A stretch of DNA of 64,000 nucleotides from Planococcus kocurii (GCF_001465835.2 NZ_CP013661.2:1542501-1606500), one strand, 5' to 3'. Positions 16,951 to 25,842 are shown, counted from the stretch's first letter. Program-made: numbers and translations. Notes: generated by a model not told the origin, from the sequence alone.

Positions 16951-17090
16951 CTTGTGCGGAAGAAATCGCTCCAGGCGGACGCTTTCCGGGGGGCACGGCT
17001 TCAGCCGCTTCCCTCGCTCTGCTCAGTCCAGGGTCTTCAGCTCGCGCTGATCCCCCAGGAGTCGCCGCCTTCCGCTCTTTCTTCTAGGAA
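16951..17090. repeat. GC-rich intergenic repeat, copy 3 (type B)
   Basis: It is bounded by GGAAGAAATCGCTCCAGG and CGCTCTTTCTTCTAGG, which are partly inverted copies of one another. Internal blocks are GGCGGACGCTTTCC, GGCTTCAGCCGCTTCCCTCG and CTCTGCTCAGTCCAGGG. Copy 5 (22830-22964) is nearly identical. Confidence 0.8.
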
Positions 17091-17149
17091 GCATGGTAAC
17101 AAATGATTAGTAGCAATCTTTATCATCAATAACCAGTTCGACTTATTTA

Positions 17150-17266
17150 AGATATGGAGCAAACCAGTGGAGACTCCCGCGGGAAAGCGAGACAGCCGAG
17201 ACCCTGCAGGAGCGTAGCGACGAAGCGGCTTGGCGCTCGCCCGCAGGAAAGCGGAGCTGGTTTGTG
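17150..17266. repeat. GC-rich intergenic repeat, copy 4 (type A, inverted)
   Basis: It begins AGATATGGAGCAAACCAGTGG and ends GGAAAGCGGAGCTGGTTTG, the reverse complement layout of copy 1. Together with copy 3 it fills the gap between flhP and flgL. Confidence 0.78.
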
Positions 17267-17284
17267 TAATATCAGCATAACTTC

Positions 17285-18166
17285 TTATCTCAAAAAGTCC
17301 ATCAAACTTGGCTGGATGATTTTTGATGTTGCGGCGAGGCTGGCTTGGTAGATGCTTTCTTCGCTCTTTAACTTGATAACGGCTTCTGCGTAATCGATAT
17401 CTTCCACTCTTGACAACATCGATTTGATTTCAAGATTGCTGGCAAGCAAGCGATTTTCAACGGCTTCTAGACGATTTTGTCGTGCACCGTTTTCAGCGCC
17501 CACTGTCAACAACCGGTCAATTCCGGCATCCATTTTTTCCAAATCGATGGCAGTTCCAGCCTTTAAATTGGCGGACATGCTTTCCAGTGTGTTAAAGAGG
17601 TTCGCCGCATCAGCTGAAGCGCCAAACAACTGCTCGGGCAAAACACTCGATTGAATGCTGATGCCTTCTCCGATCGTAAAGGTTTTAGCGACTAAGTCCG
17701 CACTACTTGGCGTCATGTCTCCTTTTTCAGGGAAAGGCAATTCGCCGGTTTTTTGACCATTAAACAAGGACTTGCCATTGACTTTAGCATTTGCCAGTTG
17801 CCGCATGTGCTCTGTCAATTCTTCTATTTCAGCGGCCATTGCTGTCTGATCCAGCTCTGAATACGTACCATTATTTCCTTGAACCGCTATTTCGCGCACC
17901 CGCTGCATGGCATTGACCATGGAGTCGATGTTTTGACCGGTTTCGTCCATCCACAGTTTGGCTTCGCCTGTGTTTCGCTCGAATTGTGCATTGGTGGCAA
18001 GCGTACTTTTTAGGTTCATCGCTTTACTGACACCATTGGGGTCGTCCGATGGGCGGTGAAGCAGTTTGCCACTCGCTACTTGGTTATTGATTTTTTCAAA
18101 GCGGCTCAAGTTTTGGCTCATATTGCGTATGGAATTCTGGTTTAGCATCTGTTGCGTGACTCTCAT
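17285..18166 (-). CDS. flgL: FlgL, hook-filament junction protein
   Basis: FlgL (293 residues) is the second hook-filament junction protein. It has flagellin-like ends: N-terminal MRVTQQMLNQNSIRNMSQNL then GKLLHRPSDDPNGVSKAMNL; C-terminal MLSRVEDIDYAEAVIKLKSE. It is the last gene of the yvyF-flgM-flgN-flgK-flgL operon, 27 bases after flgK. No clear terminator follows, only repeats. Confidence 0.95.
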   Translation of the reverse strand: MRVTQQMLNQNSIRNMSQNLSRFEKINNQVASGKLLHRPSDDPNGVSKAMNLKSTLATNAQFERNTGEAKLWMDETGQNIDSMVNAMQRVREIAVQGNNGTYSELDQTAMAAEIEELTEHMRQLANAKVNGKSLFNGQKTGELPFPEKGDMTPSSADLVAKTFTIGEGISIQSSVLPEQLFGASADAANLFNTLESMSANLKAGTAIDLEKMDAGIDRLLTVGAENGARQNRLEAVENRLLASNLEIKSMLSRVEDIDYAEAVIKLKSEESIYQASLAATSKIIQPSLMDFLR

Positions 18167-18193
18167 GTTTTCCCCTCCACGTTGCTTCTGCTA

Positions 18194-19462
18194 TTAGCTA
18201 CCCATTCGGTTAATAATGGTATCCAGCATTTGATCCGTCATTGATACTAACCGCGCTGCCGCATTATAGGAATGCTGGTACTTGATCAAATTGGCCATTT
18301 CTTCATCGAGCGAAACACCCGTTACGGATTGCCTGCGGTTTTCTGTCGCTTGAAGTGCTGCACTATGATTGGCAACCGAGTTGGTCGCTGATTGACTTTC
18401 TGCACCGAGTTGACTGACCAGTTTTCTGAAATCACTTTGTGCATCGGCGCTTGTTTTCCCTGTTGCTGCTTGTTGTTCCAAAGGATCTGCTTCGTAATTC
18501 ACTTTTAGCTCAGACAGTTTAAAGTTTGCGGCATCGCCAATGAATAAAGCTTGATCCTTACCACTCGTTCCCGACATGCCATTTGCTTGGACAAAATCGC
18601 GAACTACAGTTGTTAAGTTTTCCTGATATTTTGTTGCAGTATTTAAGGATTCGTCCAACCCTGCTAATTTCCCACCAAATTTTTGAGGGGTATTCGTTGC
18701 ATCCTCGGCTGTGATTTCAGAAACTGCTTCACCTGTGACCAGCGCTTGGTTGTTGGAAGCGAGGCTGATCGAGTAACTACCATTTGCTTTTTCTTCTACT
18801 TTTACAGACATCAATTTCGAAAGATCTTCTACTAGCGCGTCCCGTTTGTCTTTTAAGTCATTTGATTGACTGCCATCGCGGACGATGCTTTTGTTGAGCT
18901 CAGCGATTTGTTTTAAATAGCCGTTTGCTTCGGCCACTGTTTCGGTAGATTGTTGTGTCAGTTCACTTTTCAAACTGTCTAGTGATTTGTTCATTGATTG
19001 TGCTACGTCGATAAAGCCTTGTGCACGTTCTTTTACAACGGCTTGTGCAGATAAACTATCCGGTTCGTTAGCTAAGTCTTGCCACGCGTTCTTCAATCCG
19101 TCCATCGCGCTACTTAAGCCGCTATCACTCGGTTCATTGACGATCGTTTCTAAGCGGTCCAATGTTGTTTGCTTGGCTTGCCACTGTCCGAGTGTTTCGG
19201 AATGATCGCGTACTTGCTGATCGAGAAAACGGTCTCTTACACGTGTAATCGAATCAATCGTGACACCGGTTCCGAGTTGGCCTGTATGAGCACCTTGGCC
19301 TGTCCAAATATCTAAAGATGGCGACGAGCTTGAGTTGACTTGCTGGCGTGAATAGCCTTTTGTATTAACATTGGCGATATTCTGTCCAGTCGTCGCAATG
19401 CTTGCCTGGCCGACGGATAATCCGCGTTTTCCTAATTCTAATCCGTGAAATGTTGAAACCAT
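18194..19462 (-). CDS. flgK: FlgK, hook-filament junction protein
   Basis: FlgK (422 residues) joins hook and filament. N-terminal: MVSTFHGLELGKRGLSVGQA and TGQNIANVNTKGYSRQ. C-terminal: VSLDEEMANLIKYQHSYNAA followed by MTDQMLDTIINRMG. The protein is at the short end for FlgK, since the variable middle domain is small. It is located between flgN (its chaperone) and flgL. Confidence 0.95.
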   Translation of the reverse strand: MVSTFHGLELGKRGLSVGQASIATTGQNIANVNTKGYSRQQVNSSSSPSLDIWTGQGAHTGQLGTGVTIDSITRVRDRFLDQQVRDHSETLGQWQAKQTTLDRLETIVNEPSDSGLSSAMDGLKNAWQDLANEPDSLSAQAVVKERAQGFIDVAQSMNKSLDSLKSELTQQSTETVAEANGYLKQIAELNKSIVRDGSQSNDLKDKRDALVEDLSKLMSVKVEEKANGSYSISLASNNQALVTGEAVSEITAEDATNTPQKFGGKLAGLDESLNTATKYQENLTTVVRDFVQANGMSGTSGKDQALFIGDAANFKLSELKVNYEADPLEQQAATGKTSADAQSDFRKLVSQLGAESQSATNSVANHSAALQATENRRQSVTGVSLDEEMANLIKYQHSYNAAARLVSMTDQMLDTIINRMGS

Positions 19463-19487
19463 AATTCTCCCCGCTCTCTAACAATTC

Positions 19488-19973
19488 CTAAGCTCTTGTA
19501 TCAAAAAAGCCTTGATTGTTTGTTGGTGGTTTTTGCTGACTTGCCGGTGATTGATAATTAAAATGCTGTTGTTTTGATTTTGTTACTTGGGTAATCATAT
19601 GTTGAACAAAGCTTACCGAGTCTTCAAGAATTTTTTCGTTCGTTTTGTTTTTTGCTTGAAGCTCGGTCAACAGCATTTGTAACGTTGTCAATTGTGAGTA
19701 GAGCTCTTGTTTTATCTCTTCATCTGGAATTTGTTCGGCAAACTGGCTAAAGGTTAAACCCGGATGCTCTTCCAACACGTCGGCTACGAGTTGCTGCCGT
19801 TCGTCTTCTAATTGGCCAAGTTGTTTGACTAGCTTGGTTTCTTCTTTTACAAGCTCGGTTAGCTCATCGACTTTTCGTTCGATCAACACCGTCTGCTTGC
19901 GTTCGGCATAACGGATAAGCTGTTTTTGTATGCTGATTAGTTCGTCCAGCGTATTTACTACTAAGTTCAGCAT
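19488..19973 (-). CDS. flgN: FlgN-type flagellar export chaperone
   Basis: This 161-residue, mostly helical, charged protein (residues 1-130) has a Q/P-rich tail. Sequence similarity is loose (LISIQKQLIRYAERKQTVLI near the N-terminus), but the position between flgM and flgK matches FlgN (YvyG), the chaperone of FlgK and FlgL. Confidence 0.85.
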   Translation of the reverse strand: MLNLVVNTLDELISIQKQLIRYAERKQTVLIERKVDELTELVKEETKLVKQLGQLEDERQQLVADVLEEHPGLTFSQFAEQIPDEEIKQELYSQLTTLQMLLTELQAKNKTNEKILEDSVSFVQHMITQVTKSKQQHFNYQSPASQQKPPTNNQGFFDTRA

Positions 19974-20001
19974 CCGTCTCCTCCTCTTTTGCGCGCTTTA
20001 C

Positions 20002-20271
20002 TTATTTATCAAACCAGAATTGATGCACTTTATCTGCTACTTTTTCTGCGTCTACCTGGTACTCACCTGATGCCACTTGAGCTTTCAGCAACTGAATTTT
20101 TTCTTGTCTTTCAACGTCCACGCTGGCATTTTTTTCGAACATGGCTTTTGCCTCATTTGAAATTTGCAGCTCGTCTTCTTTTTGCAATGGCTTTGTTTTT
20201 GCAACAGGAGCCACTTGCATTTTTTGGTAAGATTGAATAAAGGAAGAACTATTGGTCTTATCGATATTCAT
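20002..20271 (-). CDS. flgM: FlgM, anti-sigma-D factor
   Basis: FlgM (89 residues) binds SigD and is exported when the hook is complete. N-terminal half is disordered (MNIDKTNSSSFIQSYQKMQV); C-terminal helices include DELQISNEAKAMFEK and RQEKIQLLKAQVASGEYQVD, the region that clamps SigD. It lies in the same SigD operon that it controls, giving negative feedback. Confidence 0.94.
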   Translation of the reverse strand: MNIDKTNSSSFIQSYQKMQVAPVAKTKPLQKEDELQISNEAKAMFEKNASVDVERQEKIQLLKAQVASGEYQVDAEKVADKVHQFWFDK

Positions 20272-20309
20272 TCCTTCACCACCCTCTAGTGTAATTTAGT
20301 TTCGTTCGA

Positions 20310-20741
20310 TCACCGTATTTTCCAATACTGTGCGTTGACCTTTGGCCTGACTCGTTTTCTTCCGGTTTCTTCTAAGAATTTATCATTTTTTAATGTCGCA
20401 TCAATTTTCGCTGAAAAATCCTCGAAACAGTCACTGCACAGGATCTGCCTTTTGATTACTTTACCACAATGCTTGCACGGGTAACCCAAATTGGCGAAGT
20501 CCTCTGCGTAAATACGGCCGTCACGAATAAATTCGGCAATTTGTTTGACAGAGACCGTCGTCGACTCGCTGACTTCTTGAATATCCGCAAAGCGATTGGC
20601 TTCGATTTTCAAAAAATTGTTGACCAACTTGAATTCATCTTCGATTTCCTTGTAGCAGTCCAGGCAATAGTCAGTGTAGTCTTTAAAGAATAACGTACCG
20701 CAAATTCGGCAATTATCCAGCTGATTTGCTTTCATATGCAC
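20310..20741 (-). CDS. yvyF: YvyF, flagellar operon protein with zinc-finger motifs
   Basis: This 143-residue protein has two CxxC pairs near the N-terminus (NCRICG, YCLDCY) and two more at about residues 88-107 (PCKHCG, LCSDCF), typical of the YvyF/TIGR03826 family. The middle contains a helix-turn-helix-like stretch (TTVSVKQIAEFIRDGRI). YvyF is reported to be a flagellar regulator in Bacillus. It is the first gene after a SigD promoter at 20766-20792. Confidence 0.9.
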   Translation of the reverse strand: MHMKANQLDNCRICGTLFFKDYTDYCLDCYKEIEDEFKLVNNFLKIEANRFADIQEVSESTTVSVKQIAEFIRDGRIYAEDFANLGYPCKHCGKVIKRQILCSDCFEDFSAKIDATLKNDKFLEETGRKRVRPKVNAQYWKIR

Positions 20742-20765
20742 CCACCTGACCTTCTCTATAAATTT

Positions 20766-20792
20766 ATATCGGCAGATTCCACAAAATGTTTA
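20766..20792 (-). promoter_or_regulatory. SigD promoter of yvyF-flgM-flgN-flgK-flgL
   Basis: On the minus strand TAAA (20789-20792), 15-base spacer, GCCGATAT (20766-20773): a full match to the Bacillus SigD consensus, 25 bases upstream of yvyF. Confidence 0.92.
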
Positions 20793-20805
20793 GCGGAATT
20801 TGTGA

Positions 20806-21231
20806 TTATTGCAATTTAAATTCGGTCACTAATACACGTTCGACTGTACCTTTTTCAAAAACTTCGGTTAACCGCTTTACAAGTTCTTCCTCGATCATCG
20901 TAATGCCGCTTTCTCCAATCAATTCTTCTTTCGTAAAGCTAGCAACTGTTGCAATAATAGCCGCGCGTACTTCGGCTGTCCGTTTTTCAGCTTCTTTTTT
21001 TGTGTCCTTATCACTCAGTAAAATATTAAACTGCACCACTCCGAAATTTCCGGAAGATGCTAGGTTGGTCGTAATAATGTCGGTGTCAATGCTTAGTTCT
21101 GCTATTTCTTCAGCACTTAACGACGTTTCTTCTTCAGCTCCAGCATCTTTTTGCAGGAAGTAAAATGCGGCTCCGCCTCCAATAACGATGGCAATAATCA
21201 CCACACCCATAATTTTCTTTAGTTTCCCCAT
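20806..21231 (-). CDS. fliL: FliL-like flagellar basal body protein
   Basis: This 141-residue protein has a single N-terminal membrane helix (IMGVVIIAIVIGGGAAFYFL) and an extracytoplasmic domain with DIITTNLASSGNFGVVQFNI and the conserved C-terminal pattern VERVLVTEFKLQ. FliL supports stator function. The ATG at 21231 is preceded by AGAGGTG; an upstream ATG (21264) inside motB is possible. Placement after motA-motB, away from the fliM neighbourhood where it usually lies, is unusual but fits stator function. Confidence 0.87.
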   Translation of the reverse strand: MGKLKKIMGVVIIAIVIGGGAAFYFLQKDAGAEEETSLSAEEIAELSIDTDIITTNLASSGNFGVVQFNILLSDKDTKKEAEKRTAEVRAAIIATVASFTKEELIGESGITMIEEELVKRLTEVFEKGTVERVLVTEFKLQ

Positions 21232-21241
21232 GTTACACCTC

Positions 21242-22015
21242 TTACTCGTCAGTTTCTTTTTCATAAGGTGAAATCAGCACTTCTACGCGGCGGTTTTCCG
21301 CTCGTCCTTCAGGTGTATCATTTGAGGCAACTGGATGGTATTCACTATAACCAGAAGCGCTGAATTTCTGCGGGTCGAGCTCATCGTTTTCAAGCAAAAT
21401 TCGCATGAAATTAACAGCGCGTGCAGAACTCAATTCCCAGTTGGTTGGAAACTCTTTTGTCCCTGCCGGAATATTATCTGTGTGTCCTTCGATAAAAATC
21501 ATCCGCGGCGGATCGGAAATCAATAAATTTGAAATTTCATTCGCAATGGTCTCGGACCCGCTTCGCATATCCGAACTGCCTGACTCGAATAATACGCCTT
21601 CTTTAATGGTAATCATCAAGCCTTTTACGGTCATTTCAGTTTGGAGTCGAGGCGATAACCCTTTTTCATCAATATAAGCGTCAATTTTTGTTTGGAACTC
21701 TTGCAGTTCCTGTTGATCTTTAGCCGCTAATATTTCTTCTGGGCTTTCGCCTGATGGCGGGTCTTCACTCAGCTCGGCGGTTGGTGAAGTATCAAAACTT
21801 TCAACTGGTGCTTGTTCGTCCAGTACACCGGTACCGCCTTGCAGTTCGCTGTTAAACGATTCGGCAATGGCATTGAATTTTTGGGCATCGACTTGGCTGG
21901 AAGCAAATAATACGATGAACAAAGCCAAGAGAAGCGTCAAAATATCGGCATAAGGCAAGAGCCAAGCTTCATCGACATGTTCTTCATGCTTTTTTTTACG
22001 CTTCAACTTGAACAC
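21242..22015 (-). CDS. motB: MotB, flagellar stator protein
   Basis: MotB anchors the proton-driven stator to peptidoglycan. One membrane helix carries the proton-binding aspartate (PYADILTLLLALFIVLFAS). A plug region follows, and then an OmpA-like peptidoglycan-binding domain: FIEGHTDNIPAGTKEFPTNW, LSSARAVNFMRILLE, GYSEYHPVASNDTPEGRAEN, RRVEVLI. The start is uncertain: GTG (22015) or TTG (22006) after GAGGAG matches homologues better than an ATG at 22027 or beyond. The 5' end overlaps motA. Confidence 0.94.
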   Translation of the reverse strand: MFKLKRKKKHEEHVDEAWLLPYADILTLLLALFIVLFASSQVDAQKFNAIAESFNSELQGGTGVLDEQAPVESFDTSPTAELSEDPPSGESPEEILAAKDQQELQEFQTKIDAYIDEKGLSPRLQTEMTVKGLMITIKEGVLFESGSSDMRSGSETIANEISNLLISDPPRMIFIEGHTDNIPAGTKEFPTNWELSSARAVNFMRILLENDELDPQKFSASGYSEYHPVASNDTPEGRAENRRVEVLISPYEKETDE

Positions 22016-22793
22016 CACTCTCCTCATTAGATTCAAGTACACGGTCTTTCGTCGGTAAGTACGTTAGTAGTTTTTCTTCTACGGTGCGGACAGGCAGGCC
22101 TTCCTGCACAGCGAGCAAGCCTTCTAGCATAATCATTTTCGTTTTCACTTCTGCTTCTGACTTTCGCTTGAGCTTGTTGGCGAATGGATGCCATAATACG
22201 TAGCCGGAGAAAATTCCAAATAGCGTGGCGATAAAGGCGGCGGAAATTGATTTACCGAGAAGCGCTACGTCGTCTAAGTGACCGAGTGCCGCAACGAGTC
22301 CAATAACGGCACCGAGTACACCGAGCGTCGGGGCGTATGTACCGGCTTGCGCGAAAATTTTCGCACCCAGTTCATGGCGTTCTTCCATCGCGGCGATTTC
22401 TTCTTCCATCAAGTCGCGAATGTGTTCTTGCGACTGGCCATCCACGACCATTTTCAAGCCGCGCTGCAAAAATGCATCTTCTACTTCTTCTGCTTTTTCT
22501 TCGAGCGCCAGCAACCCTTCTTTTCGTGCGAGCATCGCCCATCCCGTGAACATGGGAATCATTTCTCTGATCGAGACTGATTTTTGATCGCTGAAAATTA
22601 CTTTGAACAGGCTGGGGATTTTCTTGATTTCGTCCATCGGAAAGGCAACGAGCAGACAGGCGACGGTGCCGGCAAAGATGATGACGAGTGCCGCTGGATT
22701 GTACAGAGCGATCGGGTTTGACCCTTTCAAGATCATCCCACCGATCAACACAGCAAATCCCATTATGACTCCTATCCATGACGTCTTATCCAC
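21996..22793 (-). CDS. motA: MotA, flagellar stator protein
   Basis: MotA (265 residues) is the stator channel subunit with four membrane helices. It shows the family motifs NPAALVIIFAGTVACLLVAF near the N-terminus and YAPTLGVLGAVIGLVAALGH (MotA/TolQ/ExbB signature) near 150-170. An acidic cytoplasmic loop interacts with FliG. Its 3' end overlaps motB. There is a repeat-filled 760-base gap upstream, and I see no clear promoter. Confidence 0.95.
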   Translation of the reverse strand: MDKTSWIGVIMGFAVLIGGMILKGSNPIALYNPAALVIIFAGTVACLLVAFPMDEIKKIPSLFKVIFSDQKSVSIREMIPMFTGWAMLARKEGLLALEEKAEEVEDAFLQRGLKMVVDGQSQEHIRDLMEEEIAAMEERHELGAKIFAQAGTYAPTLGVLGAVIGLVAALGHLDDVALLGKSISAAFIATLFGIFSGYVLWHPFANKLKRKSEAEVKTKMIMLEGLLAVQEGLPVRTVEEKLLTYLPTKDRVLESNEESGVQVEA

Positions 22794-22829
22794 GTTTATA
22801 CCTCATTTCTTTTTGCGGGTGTAGTTGGT

Positions 22830-22964
22830 TTAGAAGAATTCGCTGCAGACGGACGCTTTCCGCGGGCACGGCTTCTGCCGCTTCCCTCGCTCTGCTCAGT
22901 CCAGTGGCTCCAGCTCGTGCTATTCCCGCAGGAGTCGCCGTCTTCCGCTCATTCTTCTAGTTTT
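22830..22964. repeat. GC-rich intergenic repeat, copy 5 (type B)
   Basis: Bounded by AGAAGAATTCGCTGCAGACG and CTCATTCTTCTAG, same orientation as copy 3, with GGACGCTTTCCGCGGGCACG inside. It lies upstream of motA. Confidence 0.8.
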
Positions 22965-23019
22965 TGAATATAATAAATTTCTTTTTTAGTTAGGGTGAAA
23001 TTTTAAAAGAATTATTTTA

Positions 23020-23147
23020 GACGTATGCTTTCGGGCCCACAGGATGTGGGTCATGCAACTGACGCGACAGGACGTCGCGGTGCCAGTTGCCAAGGGCTTG
23101 CGTGGAAATCCCGCGGGAGTCTCCGTTGTTTTGCTCCATATCTTATT
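23020..23147. repeat. GC-rich intergenic repeat, copy 6 (hybrid, structured)
   Basis: The left part starts GCTTTCGGGCCCACAGG and contains two perfect or near-perfect hairpins: CCCACA-GGA-TGTGGG, and a longer stem beginning CAACTGACGCGAC and closing GTCGCGGTGCCAGTTG. The right part ends like type A copies (GGGAGTCTCCG, TTTTGCTCCATATCTTA). The same two hairpins recur in copy 7 with paired substitutions. Confidence 0.8.
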
Positions 23148-23192
23148 TCTAAAAATAGTGAATTTCATATTTTTTTGTTAAAGTGAAAGGTT

Positions 23193-23415
23193 CTAGAAGA
23201 AATCGCTTCAGGCGGACGCTTTCGGGCTCACACGATGTGAGTCATGCAGCTAGCGCGACAGGACGTCGCGGTGCTAGCTGCCGCGGGTCGTGCTGTTCTC
23301 GCAGGAAAGACATTGACCGAAGCTTGCGAGGGCAAGTCTTTGCGACGAAGCTAGCGTAGCGATGCAGGAGCACATCTTTGCCCTTCGCCGCCTTACACTC
23401 TTTGTTCTTATTTTT
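23193..23415. repeat. GC-rich intergenic repeat, copy 7 (long, structured)
   Basis: The element is about 220 bp. It starts like type B (AGAAGAAATCGCTTCAGGCG) and carries the hairpins CTCACA-CGA-TGTGAG and CAGCTAGCGCGAC...GTCGCGGTGCTAGCTG. It then has a GC-rich segment with GACGAAGCTAGCGTAGCGATGC that matches copy 2 in reverse. It ends CGCCTTACACTCTTTGTTCTTA. Between motA and fliS. Confidence 0.8.
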
Positions 23416-23553
23416 CAAGTTCTTATAGTTTGTAGAGTGTAACCAGTGGAGTTCATTTCTTTATGAAAGCACTGAGAAACCGCTCTAGCTTTACATTCAC
23501 TCTAGTACTAAGCGTCGACCCGTCCAGGAGCTAAGCCCGATGCGGATTAGAAG

Positions 23554-23931
23554 TTAGTTGCTTTTGGCTAACGCCATGGCTTGTTTCCAGGTGCTGCGCA
23601 TGTCTATCATGAGTGTTTCCACTTCTTCTAGTGCTTCTAAATCGTTCTTCATGTTGGCTTCTAGTAGACGGCTGTACATGTATTCGTACATTTGCTCAAG
23701 ATCTGTCGACATGTCGATGTCCGCGTTTAAGGTGCTGCGTAGTTCTTGGATGATGTTTTGAGCTTTAATGATGTTGGTGTTTTTTTCTTGGAAGTTCTTG
23801 TCGTTCATTGCTCGTTTTGCTAGTTTTATGAATTTTACAGAGCCGCTGTAAAGCATTAACGTTAGTTCCTGAGGTGATGCTGTCATGACTGAGTTTTGTT
23901 GGTAGGTTTGGTACGGATTGATGATTGCCAC
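23554..23931 (-). CDS. fliS: FliS, flagellin export chaperone
   Basis: FliS (125 residues) binds the flagellin C-terminus and keeps it unpolymerised; in Bacillus it also serves the FliW-CsrA-Hag homeostasis loop. Motifs: INPYQTYQQNSVMTASPQEL then LTLMLYSGSVKFIKLAKRAM, and the C-terminal MIDMRSTWKQAMALAKS. The GTG start at 23931 has GGGGGA upstream; the longer reading frame upstream is not conserved. Confidence 0.95.
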   Translation of the reverse strand: MAIINPYQTYQQNSVMTASPQELTLMLYSGSVKFIKLAKRAMNDKNFQEKNTNIIKAQNIIQELRSTLNADIDMSTDLEQMYEYMYSRLLEANMKNDLEALEEVETLMIDMRSTWKQAMALAKSN

Positions 23932-23947
23932 TCTTTTTCCCCCTTGC

Positions 23948-24337
23948 TTAGTTGCGCTTGTCGATAAATGAACCGGCGGTGACCATCCCCTGATAAGCAC
24001 CGCTGTATTTTTTGGAAATTTCTTTTGTTTCTGTAATGCGCTTGATCTGCGTAAAAAAAGATTGGTGCAAGTTAATGATCAGTGGCTGGAGCTGTTGATC
24101 AATTTCTTTTAACTGGGCAATAATCGAAAGTTCTTCTGCTGTCCATTTAAAGTTTCTTTGCTTCATGAATATCTCTAATTGCCGAATTGATTCTTGCCTG
24201 TTAGCAAATAACATTTCGAGCGACTCAACGATTCCTTCTTCGTTTGCTTCCATGCGCGAATTGATCTGCTGCGCTTTTTCATAAAGATCGTATGTTTGTT
24301 TCAAAAAAGCATACATAATCGTTTTGGACGTCATCAT
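23948..24337 (-). CDS. fliT: FliT-like flagellar protein
   Basis: This 129-residue helical protein sits between fliD and fliS, the usual fliT position, and starts at an ATG overlapping the fliD stop (TAATG). It lacks strong motifs, but length and charged helices fit FliT, the FliD export chaperone. The longer in-frame upstream extension reads through the fliD end in another frame and is not likely used. Confidence 0.75.
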   Translation of the reverse strand: MMTSKTIMYAFLKQTYDLYEKAQQINSRMEANEEGIVESLEMLFANRQESIRQLEIFMKQRNFKWTAEELSIIAQLKEIDQQLQPLIINLHQSFFTQIKRITETKEISKKYSGAYQGMVTAGSFIDKRN

Positions 24338-25824
24338 TACGCGCCACCGAATAAGCTTTGTTGCATCCAGGTACTTTGTGAGTTCATCTGGCTGAGTGCT
24401 TTCTCCATGGCTGTGAACTGTTTCCAATAACGATCTTCAACGCGCGTCAGACGATCTTGCCAGCGGCTGATTTCTTCGTCCATTTGTTTGATGTTTTTAG
24501 CAAGCGTGCTATTGTCAATGCTAACCGAAGCACTGCCTGCTTTGGCACTAAGGTTTTTAACGACGGCGTTCAAGGTATCGTAGACACGTACGCCGACTCC
24601 GTTGCCCGCAGCGTCTCGCGTCGTGAATAACGCCATTACTTCATCGGGTTTGTTCGCTAACGCTTCGCTCAGTTTTTTTTCATCAATGAACAACTTACCG
24701 CCTTCTGTATAAGAGCCGGTGTTAATGCCAATTTGCGACAAGTGATTGATGTTGCCATCTGCAATACCGGATACTTTGTCCATAAATGCTCTACGCAAAT
24801 CTTGCATGGCGCTTTTCAACACTGGATCGTTGCGAAGCAAGCCACTGCGCGCTTTTTCTTCCCATAATTCGATTTCTTTTTCCGTTAAATCCTTTTTCTG
24901 TTCGTCAGACAAAGGCTGGAAATCGGGATAGCGCTTTTCGATGATTTGCTTTTGCAATGTCTCGATGGATGCATTGTATTTATCGACAAAGTCTTTGATC
25001 ATGGCTAATGGCTTTTCAGGGTTCGACTGGACGTTAACGATTGTTTCGGCACCTTTTTGCAGAAGGTTGACCGTAATTCCATTCACTACGGTTTGATTGG
25101 TTTTTAAATTTTTAATTTCAATGCCGTCAAACTTGATCAAGCCATCTGTAGCTCCATCTGCCGTTGCTGTAGCGGTACCGTTATTAATAATTTTGTCGGC
25201 CAGTGCGGTACTGGCTGCTCCGTTCGCGTCCGTAAACTCCATTGTAAAAGCTTGTTCACTGCCCATTCCTTTTGTGGCGATAAAAAAACGGGATGTCGTG
25301 TTATCGAAACTTGCTCGAAGCGCTGGAACGGATGCTGCTGTGGCATCCTGAAGTTTTTTAGCAACGCCTTCAAACGTATCCGTACTCGCTACTTCAATTT
25401 CAATGGTGCCGACTTTTATTTTTCCGGCTACGCCGATCTGGTCTGTCGATTTTGCTGGATTTACTTTGCCATCAGCGGCTGTTGTACTGACGCCAAGGGT
25501 TGAATTTAACTTCCCCGCACTCGCAACATTCACGACTTCCACTTTATACGAACCGCTCATCGCAGTTGGTGTCGTAGCGACTGTGAAGCTTGTCGGGTTT
25601 GATGACGTTGCACTGTAAGAGTTGAACGACGACTGAAGTCGCATATTGCTCGCACTCGTCCGGAGATTCGACATTGACAGGTTGGTATCGCGAAATGCTT
25701 CTTGTTGCCACTCCGTGAATACTTTTTGTTGCATTAATTTATCTAAAGGAAGTTTTTGGACTTTCATCATGTCTTTCACAATTGATTCGGTGTCCATCCC
25801 TGATGCTAATCCACCAACACGCAT
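24337..25824 (-). CDS. fliD: FliD, filament cap protein
   Basis: FliD (495 residues) caps the filament and directs flagellin polymerisation. N-terminal: MRVGGLASGMDTESIVKDMM and KVQKLPLDKLMQQKVFTEWQ. Middle: variable beta-rich domains. C-terminal: RVYDTLNAVVKNLSAKAGS, LAKNIKQMDEEISRWQDRLT and YWKQFTAMEKALSQMNSQST, the coiled-coil terminal helix. It follows flaG and precedes fliT/fliS. Confidence 0.96.
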   Translation of the reverse strand: MRVGGLASGMDTESIVKDMMKVQKLPLDKLMQQKVFTEWQQEAFRDTNLSMSNLRTSASNMRLQSSFNSYSATSSNPTSFTVATTPTAMSGSYKVEVVNVASAGKLNSTLGVSTTAADGKVNPAKSTDQIGVAGKIKVGTIEIEVASTDTFEGVAKKLQDATAASVPALRASFDNTTSRFFIATKGMGSEQAFTMEFTDANGAASTALADKIINNGTATATADGATDGLIKFDGIEIKNLKTNQTVVNGITVNLLQKGAETIVNVQSNPEKPLAMIKDFVDKYNASIETLQKQIIEKRYPDFQPLSDEQKKDLTEKEIELWEEKARSGLLRNDPVLKSAMQDLRRAFMDKVSGIADGNINHLSQIGINTGSYTEGGKLFIDEKKLSEALANKPDEVMALFTTRDAAGNGVGVRVYDTLNAVVKNLSAKAGSASVSIDNSTLAKNIKQMDEEISRWQDRLTRVEDRYWKQFTAMEKALSQMNSQSTWMQQSLFGGA

Positions 25825-25842
25825 AGTGTATTCACTCCGATC

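Noticed and set aside
17154..17351. 65-residue reading frame on the plus strand
   Set aside because: Falls in repeat copy 4 and runs into the antisense of flgL.
22830..23415. Clustered repeats as a CRISPR array
   Set aside because: Units are long, of unequal spacing, palindromic and inverted, with no regular spacers or cas genes.
13615..23415. Repeats as insertion sequences
   Set aside because: No transposase gene and no consistent target duplications; too short for autonomous elements.
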